15,116 bases of DNA from Stemphylium vesicarium (lineage: Eukaryota; Ascomycota; Dothideomycetes; Pleosporales; Pleosporaceae). Both the position numbers and the translations under genes were made by a program. Each line of letters begins with the position of its first letter. Positions within the stretch are counted from its first letter, which is position 1. A model generated the notes under the pieces. The model worked only from the letters and a program-made list of their open reading frames with translations. It was not told where the DNA came from and searched no databases. The stretch covers positions 1-15,116 of the forward strand of contig QXCR01000333.1 of NCBI GenBank assembly GCA_004380135.1, in the 5' to 3' direction. Shown here piece by piece: positions 9,024 through 15,116 of this stretch.

Positions 9024-10318
9024 ATAATAGATAATAACGCTTCTAACCTAAACGTAGAAGAGCTGGCTACTTATGCGACGGCGAAGAGTCGAGTAGGCGT
9101 ATTAGATGAAGAGATCTTATAGGAGATTACTTAGATGCTAAGAGAGAATAGTTAGAAGGAAGCTATAATTAGGCCTACTATCGAGGCTATAGTTAAGAGG
9201 TTAGCGATAATAGGTAGTAAAGGTTTACCTAAGTAAGTAAGCCTACTAAAGGCTAACTATGACTCTATAGCCGCGATAATAGCGTAGATAATAGAGATAT
9301 TAAGCCTAATAGCTAATTAACTAGAGGTACTAGAGCGGAAGTAGAGCGATAGACGTTTAGACGCTTTACCTACGCTCGCCACGCCGCCATCACCCCCTCC
9401 TATAGAAGTATCGCAAGTCCCTACTTATAAGAGTAAGTTCCCTAACCTAGAGCGTTTTAATAGTATACGTGATAACTATTCTAGTTAGAAGTTTAAGTAT
9501 AAAAGAAAACTAGAGTATAACTAAGGTATATTCCTAATAGAGAATATAAAGATCTAATACGTACTTAGCTATACTAAAAATAAGGTAAATTAGGTGTTAC
9601 TACTATAGATTCTAAAGAATAGAGAGGGGTTAGTTATAGGTCTCTAGGAATATATAGATATATAGTTTTAAAACATATACTAATAGTAAAGAGTACTTAA
9701 TAAGCTCCGCTACCTTAGATAGGGCTAGCGACTAATCCGCGACTATATCTTAGAGTTTAACTAGCTATAAGTTAAGTTAAGATAAGAGTTTAGTCTAATA
9801 GTAGCCTAATAGATATTTAGTAAAAAGCTAAATAAAGAATTTTAGAAGTAGATACTCTATACTCTAAAGAATATAAGCTTAAAGAAGTATATAAATAAGG
9901 TAATTAAACTCTCTAATAATCTATATTAGATCTAATTCTATAGTAAGAATAAGGAGAAGACCCTAACTTATTAATAAGTATTCTTAACTACTTCTTAGAC
10001 TACGCCCTAGATAGAGAAGATAGACTAGGAATCTATAAGAGTAAATAAAGCTAATATATAAAAGAAAAGATCTAAGAGTAGTACCCCTATCTATTTTACG
10101 TATAGTAAGAAAGGATACTTTATTAGAGAATATCTAGAGGTAGTTAAGATCTAGAAGGCTTATCTCGTACGCGCCTAAGATAAGGAACGCTTAGAATACT
10201 TAAATAGCACGTTAGGAAAAGAGTAGCTCTAAGCTAGAGTCTTGGCTTAGAGCCTTAGAAGATAGATTAAAATACTTATAGTAAATAGAACTAATTTTAG
10301 TAGAAGTATATATATATA
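9024..10318 (+). pseudogene. gag: gag of the inner gypsy element, RIP-inactivated
   Basis: This is a Gag-type frame (positions divisible by three). An ATA at 9024 or 9027 is the likely remnant of the ATG. It continues through LNVEELATYATAKSR (9048 on), a helical charged region, a Pro-rich linker (ATPPSPPP near 9385) and a Gag core starting KFPNLERF (about 9432). It ends with a CCHC-spaced knuckle at 10092-10133, where all four ligands read Tyr (YFTYSKKGYFIREY). Stops are at Gln/Trp-like positions. The protease of pol lies in the -1 frame relative to gag, so either a programmed shift or an overlap linked them, as in several fungal gypsy elements. The exact end is unclear; about 10318 is my estimate. 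Confidence 0.78.
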
Positions 10319-13300
10319 CTACTACTAACTATTAATATAATTATTAATAATATCTATAATATAATAGTATTAATAGATAGTAGTTACTTATACTATACCC
10401 TAGTAAATAAAAGATTTACTAACTAGAACTATCTTAAGCACTTCTCTATCCCCCCTTATAGAATTAAAGGAATTAATAGGAAAATATCTTAGATAATTAA
10501 GATTATCTAATAGATATTTAGAATATATAGATATAAAGAAAGTACCTATATATATATTATTAATATACTAGGAGAAGACGTTATCTTAAGAAAGGGCTAG
10601 TTAGATTACTATAAGATATCTATTAGCTTAGCTAAGAGAAGCCTCTATATCTACTTAGTAGATGTCTAAGTGCGAATAAAGGAAAGAAAGAAACTACTAT
10701 CTAAGCTATAGTAAGTAAATATAATAGTATTTACTATATTAGCTTATAGGAAAAGTCTAAGTAGAGTTTAAGTATTTACTACGTTAATTATAGATATTAA
10801 TAAGATATTATAATCTAAGAAAAAGATAGATATAAAAGTAATACTACTTACTTAGTACTAAGAGTTCTATAAGTTATTTAACTTAAAAGAGATAGATAAG
10901 CTACCTTTATATAAAGGTCTAGAAGTAGACTATAAGATTAAACTTAATCTAAAAGACGCTTAGCCGCTATAGAGGCTACTATATAGTATATCTAGGGGAG
11001 AGTTATTAGTTTTACGTAAGGAACTTATATCTCTACTTAAGAAAGAATTTATCTAAGTTAGTAGCTTACTAGTAGCTACGCTAGTATTATTTATAAAGAA
11101 GCTAGAAAGAGGCCTCCGCCTTTATATTAACTATAGGGCGTTAAATAAGATTACTAAAAAGGATAGATACCCTCTTCTTCTAATCTAAGAGACGCTTAAT
11201 AACCTAAGTAAGGCGAAATAGTTTACTAAGCTAGATATTATCGCAGCCTTCTACAAGATTCGCGTCGTAGAAAGCGATAAATAGAAGACTGCGTTTAGAA
11301 CGCGCTTTAGGCTATTTAAGTAGCTAGTTACCCCCTTTAGCATAGCAAACTCTCTAAGCACCTTCCAGCGGTATATTAACTAGACCCTGCGAGAGTACCT
11401 CGACGACTTCTACTTAGCTTACCTCAACAACGTGTTAATCTACACGGACGGAAGCAAAAGCCAATACTAGGAGCACGTCTAAAAGGTGCTTAGTAAGCTA
11501 TAGATAGCTAGACTCCACGTAGATATTAAGAAGTGCGATTTTGAGGTTAAGTCTACGAAGTACCTAGGGTTTATTATTAAAGCTAAAAAAGAAATTAGTA
11601 TAGACCCCGCAAAGGTAGCTATAATCTATAAATAGGAAGCGCTAAGTATAGTTAAAGAAGTAAAGTTATTTCTAGGATTTACTAACTTCTACTAAAAGTT
11701 TATTAGGAACTTTACTTAAGTTACTACGCCTCTTACTAGACTTACTAGTAATATAACCTTTTAGTAGGGCCTTAAAGAGTAATTAGCCTTTAAGAAGCTA
11801 AAGGAAGTCTTTATCTTAGAGCCTATACTAGCTAGCTTTAATCTAGATAAGAAGATAGTACTAGAGTATAACTTATTAAAATATGCTATAGAAGAGGTGC
11901 TTTTCTAATATAGAGATAATAGTATCTTAAGACTATACGTATACTTCTTAAAGAAGAATAACCTCTATAAGTATAACTATAAGATTTATAATAAGAAACT
12001 ACTAGTAGTAGTTTACTACTTAAAGAAGTAAGACGCTAAACTACGCTTAGTTATTAAGTTTAAAGTAATTACTAATTATAAGAACCTAGAGTACTTTATA
12101 AGACCTAGAATATTAAATAAGTACTAAATAAGATAGTCTCTCCTACTAGGACGCTATAATATAGAGATATTATACCGCCTAGGTAAGTAAAATATTAGAG
12201 TAGACGCACTCTCGCGAAGGGAATAGGACTTGCCTATAGGAGTAGAGAACGAGCGCTTATAGAAGCGCCTTATATAAGTCTTTAAGCTAACTACGTTCTA
12301 CTATAAGAAGTTAGCTAAAGAGAATTTAAAGAACGTACTAGTAATATATACTAGTCTAAGCCTAACTCTAGTAGAACTAGATCTACTATTAGTTAATAAC
12401 TACTTAGAGTAAGAGGCTTAGAGTAAGGCTACTATTACCTCTAATTAACTAGAAGAGCTATAAGCTATTATAGTAGAGAATAATAGAACTTACTAAAAAG
12501 TAAAAAAAGTAATTAAGTAAAAAGAAAGAAGGTTTCTACTAAACTTAGGCCTAAAGTATTCTATTATAGAATATATAATTAATAATAGAGCGTTAATATA
12601 CTAAGAGAGAAAATAGATACTATAGAATAAGCTAATATATACTTAGATTATTTAAGAGACCTATAAGTCTCTTATTATAGGTTACTCTAGAAGAGAGATA
12701 ACCTATAAAATACTTATAAGGGACTACTTCTAGCTAGAAATAGTAGATAACGTCTAGAGGTATATTAGAAACTACAACGTTTACAGTAGGAGTAAGCTAT
12801 AGAGAGAAGAGAAATAAAGGTTATTAAAACCTCTTCTAATACCTACTTAGGTATAAAAAGAGATCTCTATAGACTTCGTAGAGAGACTATCTAAGAGTAA
12901 AAGTATAATAAGCCTTATAGTAGTAATAGACTAGCTAAGTAAAAAAGTAATTTTTATTCTCTTACTAAATATAATAATAGATATAGTAGTTTAGAAGTTT
13001 ATTAAAAGGGTAGTCGCGTACTACTAGCTACCTAATATAATTACGTTAGACTAAGAGAACTAGTTTATTAGTAAACTATAGAAACGACTCTACTAGATTT
13101 TAAAGATTAATTAGAGGCTATTAATAGCGTACTACCCCTAGATAGATAGCGCTATAGAGAGAATAAATAGCGTCTAGGAAGCCTATATCTAATCCTTCAC
13201 GAACTAGGCTCAGACAGACTAGGCCACGCTCTACCCAATAGCTTAAATCGCGATTAATAGTAGGGACGCGACGTCGATAGGTGTATCGCCTTTCTTCTTG

Positions 13301-14026
13301 CAACATAGCTATAACGTGGACCTATTACAGCTACAGACGCCAGAGGAACGAGCGCTGCCCCTAAGTACACCTAACAACTACTTAGACAATGGGAAAGCAG
13401 AGCAGATCGTCTCGAAACTCCGAAGCGTCCTTGAGTTAGCCTAAGTAAGCATAGCGAGCGCGTAGTAGGAGCAGGAACGACAAGCGAACAAGTCGCGACG
13501 AGAGGCTTAATAATACTAGGTAGGCGATAAGGTTTAGCTACGCTTAAACTAGCAATATAGCACTAGGCGGATATTAAAGAAGCTAGACTAGAAAAACGCT
13601 AAGTATATAGTACTAGAGGTAATTAATAGCTACTTAGTTAAGCTAGATACGCCTCTAGGTCCCTACCTAATATTCTATATTAACTAGATTAAGCTTGCGA
13701 GTTTAGACCCGCTACTAAGCTAGAAAGTAGATAATTCCTAGCCGCTAGCGTTATAAGTAGCGGGAGAGGATAAATAGGTAGTAGAAGATATTATAGTAGA
13801 ATAGGAACGCTATATTAGAAGAGGATCTAAACAAGAATATAGAGTTAAATAGAGAGGATACTACTAAATAACGTTTAAGCTAGTCTAGCTACTTAAGGAC
13901 ATAGAAGCCCTAGACCACTAGCTATCCCGTACGGCACTGCACCGCGACGCTGAAGGACGCCTCCTAGATAGTTTTTAGGAGGAAAATAGGTAGACCTCTA
14001 AAGGGGGGAGTATTATAACGGGCTAA
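10305..14026 (+). pseudogene. pol: pol (protease-RT-RNase H-integrase-chromodomain) of the inner gypsy element, RIP-inactivated
   Basis: This is one frame from the protease (LIDSS at 10370-10384) to a TAA at 14024-14026 inside the 3' LTR. RT lies at about 10980-11460 with LYINYRALNKITK, KLDIIAAFYKI, and YLNN at 11420-11431 where YLDD is expected, so both catalytic Asp are Asn. The thumb and RNase H follow, with LGFTNFY near 11672 and a conserved RVDALSRRE-like segment near 12198. The integrase HHCC ligands are all Tyr (12662, about 12683, 12773 and 12782), but the three DDE acidic residues appear retained (DFVER, LDQEN, IERIN). The C-terminus (about 13785-13920) resembles a chromodomain. The purine tract is part of the last codons. 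The only long open antisense frame here (13121-13306, minus) is a shadow of integrase. Confidence 0.9.
14000..14010 (+). other. Polypurine tract of the inner gypsy element
   Basis: AAAGGGGGGAG lies 3 bp before the 3' LTR (14014), the classical position for the plus-strand primer. It overlaps the last pol codons. Confidence 0.85.
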
Positions 14027-14230
14027 ACGCCCTTTTATAAAGCTTCTTAATAGAATCTTAATAAACGCGTCTAATAGACGCTTAGATTACCTTAGACTAA
14101 TGTTTATCTAATAGGTAGATAAACACTAGCGTAGATAGACCGATAGCTCCTTATCGAATACAACCACTGTATACCTGGCCTTGCCATCGGCTATCTACTC
14201 CTTGAGTGCTCCTAGAGCTAGCCCCTTACA
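14014..14230 (+). repeat. 3' LTR of the inner gypsy element (217 bp)
   Basis: It begins TATAACGGG (the 5' copy has TGTAACGGG) and ends CCCCTTACA. Bases 14014-14112 are the mutated copy relative to the 5' LTR. From 14141 to the end it is the unmutated copy. Confidence 0.92.
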
Positions 14231-14235
14231 CATCC
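14231..14235. repeat. Right target-site duplication of the inner gypsy element (CATCC)
   Basis: CATCC directly follows the inner LTR. The outer LTR resumes at 14236 in perfect register with 1194. Confidence 0.9.
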
Positions 14236-14291
14236 CCCACTATTCTATTGCAGTGTAAAGTAAATACTATTGCCTATAACTGCCCCTTACA
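14236..14291 (+). repeat. 3' LTR of the outer gypsy element, second part (56 of 232 bp)
   Basis: It completes the LTR interrupted at 8043, aligns to 1194-1249 and ends CCCCTTACA. It is entirely unmutated at sites where the 5' LTR shows T or A. Confidence 0.9.
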
Positions 14292-14409
14292 AAAGAATAG
14301 AAGTATAGAGCTAGATAAGCTAGATAAAGAAGTATTTCTAATTTAAGTATAGAAGTATTAGGTAACTAAAACTATTAAGCCTTAAATACTTCTTAGATAT
14401 TAGTATTAA
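14292..14409. other. AT-rich right flank of the outer element, starting with its AAAGA duplication
   Basis: The first five bases (14292-14296) are the second copy of the AAAGA target duplication. The remainder is AT-rich with no CpA/TpG clusters and no gene. Composition changes abruptly at 14410. Confidence 0.6.
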
Positions 14410-14493
14410 TGTCAGGAATATAAATAGATCGATACTGGATACACCCAATGTCACATAGTACGGCTTGTAATGGTCTGCATTGACTAGAGACGA

Positions 14494-14518
14494 TTCGCTA
14501 TCGAGCCACGATAGCGAA
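14494..14518. repeat. Perfect 10-bp hairpin, 5-nt loop
   Basis: TTCGCTATCG pairs with CGATAGCGAA around AGCCA. No T-run follows and it is unmutated. Confidence 0.85.
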
Positions 14519-14533
14519 GGGTAAGCCTATATA

Positions 14534-14556
14534 GCCCTCGCTGACTCAGCGAGGGC
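14534..14556. repeat. Perfect 10-bp GC-rich hairpin, 3-nt loop
   Basis: GCCCTCGCTG pairs with CAGCGAGGGC around ACT. It starts 15 bp after the previous hairpin. Confidence 0.85.
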
Positions 14557-14579
14557 CGTTCAAATCCGTCCGCCTGACA

Positions 14580-15056
14580 ATATCCCCCTTCTTTATGAGT
14601 ATCGCCCCGATACGCCCGTAGTGGGCAGTTTCGTGCCGTTATGGGGGGCAATGGACTAGACGGGGGGTTGGTGTAGTGTTGAAGGGCGATGTGGTCCAGG
14701 TGAGAGGGCGTCTCTCACCCGCTCTACACTCACCTTCACCTGTCACCTTCACCTCGAAAGTTCTCCGCCGAGAAGATCAGGGTCCAGCTGCCTGCACTAG
14801 CGCATTGGCCCGTGCTTTGGCCTGTTATCAGCCGTTCTAGCCCATCTGTTCTACTCTCCACCTCGACCTCAATACATTTTGTGAGTATTTCCACTTTCCC
14901 TTGGTTGGCATTGACAGTCGGGGGTATGGGCCGAAAAGCTCCATTTCGGCCCAGAACCGGCTATTGGGCGTGACTTTGGGCCTTCCGAACTCGAAGTGAA
15001 GCTAATAGATCCAGACTTGCCCCTTCTTCGGTCGTTCCGGCCCGTTCTAGCCCATC
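14580..15056. other. Unmutated GC-richer non-coding stretch upstream of an ATG
   Basis: No gene is supported on either strand. It contains an imperfect resemblance to the Fot1-side sequence (a GTGGGC-GTTT-GCC-ATGGGG pattern near 14622-14648 and 198-226). It also has a direct repeat CCGTTCTAGCCCATC (14832-14846 and 15042-15056) and a perfect 10-bp inverted repeat TGGGCCGAAA/TTTCGGCCCA (14927-14936 and 14944-14953). A GTGAGT at 14881 with TTGAC (14911-14915) and CAG (14952-14954) could be a 74-nt 5' UTR intron, which is weak. It probably represents the promoter or leader of the frame at 15057, or the terminus of another transposon. Confidence 0.4.
14927..14953. repeat. Perfect 10-bp inverted repeat
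   Basis: TGGGCCGAAA and TTTCGGCCCA flank a 7-nt spacer, about 105 bp before the ATG at 15057. It could be a protein-binding palindrome or part of a transposon's subterminal repeats. Confidence 0.75.
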
Positions 15057-15116
15057 ATGTCTGACTACGTCAAGAGTGATGCCAGCAACTACTACTTCGA
15101 CAACTCAGAAGCCTCC
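15057..15116 (+). CDS. Start of an unidentified reading frame, runs off the window
   Basis: An ATG at 15057 opens 20 codons to the window edge: MSDYVKSDASNYYFDNSEAS. The peptide is acidic, rich in Ser/Asp/Tyr, has no signal peptide and is not recognised. The ATG directly follows the second copy of the 15-bp direct repeat. Normal codon composition and absence of RIP suggest either host DNA or a recent transposon. Twenty codons are too few to prove coding. Confidence 0.35.
   Translation, partial: MSDYVKSDASNYYFDNSEAS

Larger units (their letters stand above)
8044..14230 (+). mobile_element. Inner Ty3/gypsy LTR retrotransposon, complete but RIP-mutated
   Basis: This is a 6187-bp element with 217-bp LTRs (8044-8260 and 14014-14230), terminal TGTAACGGG...CCCCTTACA, a purine tract before the 3' LTR and a perfect 5-bp duplication CATCC. 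It encodes gag and a pol with protease, RT, RNase H, integrase and a C-terminal chromodomain-like segment, all rightward. It sits inside the 3' LTR of the outer gypsy element in the same orientation. Its RT and LTR sequences differ from those of the outer element, so it is a different family. Apart from stop codons, the pol frame is continuous from 10370 to its end in the 3' LTR, so damage is by base substitution rather than indels. Confidence 0.93.
1018..14291 (+). mobile_element. Outer Ty3/gypsy LTR retrotransposon, RIP-mutated, with nested insertions
   Basis: This is a complete element bounded by 232-bp LTRs (1018-1249, and 7868-8043 continued at 14236-14291) and a 5-bp duplication AAAGA. 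The domain order gag (zinc knuckle), protease, RT, RNase H, integrase, chromodomain identifies a chromodomain-bearing Ty3/gypsy (chromovirus-type) element. Removing the solo LTR (5517-5984 plus one CGCAT) and the inner element (8044-14230 plus one CATCC) leaves an element of about 6.6 kb. Nearly every CAG/CAA/TGG-type codon reads as a stop, so the element is dead. LTR ends are TGTAACACT and CCCCTTACA. Confidence 0.9.
14410..14579. other. 170-bp structured segment with terminal inverted repeat TGTCAGG/CCTGACA
   Basis: It is bounded by a perfect 7-bp inverted repeat (14410-14416 and 14573-14579) with TG...CA ends, and begins exactly where AT-rich sequence gives way to normal composition. Inside are AATATAAATAG near the left end, two perfect hairpins (14494-14518 and 14534-14556), and a tRNA B-box-like GTTCAAATCC (14558-14567). 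A short LTR, or a tRNA-related or foldback element, would fit. The flanking bases (ATTAA and ATATC) do not form a target duplication. The nature of this segment is unresolved. Confidence 0.45.

Noticed and set aside
13121..13306. Open 61-codon frame on the minus strand
   Set aside because: It lies antisense to the integrase of the inner pol in a less mutated patch and shows no recognisable domain. It is a shadow frame.
14410..14579. A tRNA gene, suggested by the 7-bp end pairing and a GTTCAAATCC motif
   Set aside because: The T-stem has a mismatch, the end pairing is out of register with it, the segment is far too long, and no D arm or anticodon arm can be placed.

Overview
The window looks like a transposon graveyard from a filamentous ascomycete (Pezizomycotina). 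The evidence is a Fot1/pogo-type transposase end, Ty3/gypsy elements with fungal-type domain order, and long AT-rich tracts in which CpA/TpG are almost absent and TpA is in excess, the signature of repeat-induced point mutation (RIP). I see no complete host gene. Nearly all the sequence is nested mobile DNA.

Layout: (1) 1-292 is the unmutated 3' end of a Fot1-like DNA transposon, including the last 53 codons of its transposase. It sits at a TA inside a reverse-oriented LTR fragment (293-482). (2) 483-1017 is AT-rich, probably mutated repeat DNA with no recognisable gene. (3) 1018-14291 is an outer Ty3/gypsy element with 232-bp LTRs and a matching 5-bp target duplication (AAAGA, 1013-1017 and 14292-14296). 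Its gag and pol (protease, RT, RNase H, integrase, chromodomain) read rightward but are riddled with RIP stops. (4) The outer pol is split by a 468-bp solo LTR (5517-5984, duplication CGCAT) of the same family as the 293-482 fragment. (5) The outer 3' LTR is split by a second complete gypsy element (8044-14230) with 217-bp LTRs and duplication CATCC. Its gag and pol are also RIP-mutated. (6) 14292-14409 is AT-rich flank. (7) 14410-15116 is unmutated: a 170-bp structured segment bounded by TGTCAGG/CCTGACA with two perfect hairpins, then a GC-richer stretch leading to an ATG whose frame runs off the window.

Inferred order of events: an old AT-rich host region received the outer gypsy element. 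The solo-LTR family and the inner gypsy then inserted into it, and RIP acted. The Fot1 copy arrived later or escaped. The most striking pattern is that in BOTH gypsy elements the two LTRs are reciprocal mosaics. The 5' LTR is clean in its first half and mutated in its second, the 3' LTR is the reverse, and the switch falls at the same LTR coordinate. The mutated tract is therefore almost exactly one LTR plus one interior, and deleting it would leave a clean solo LTR.
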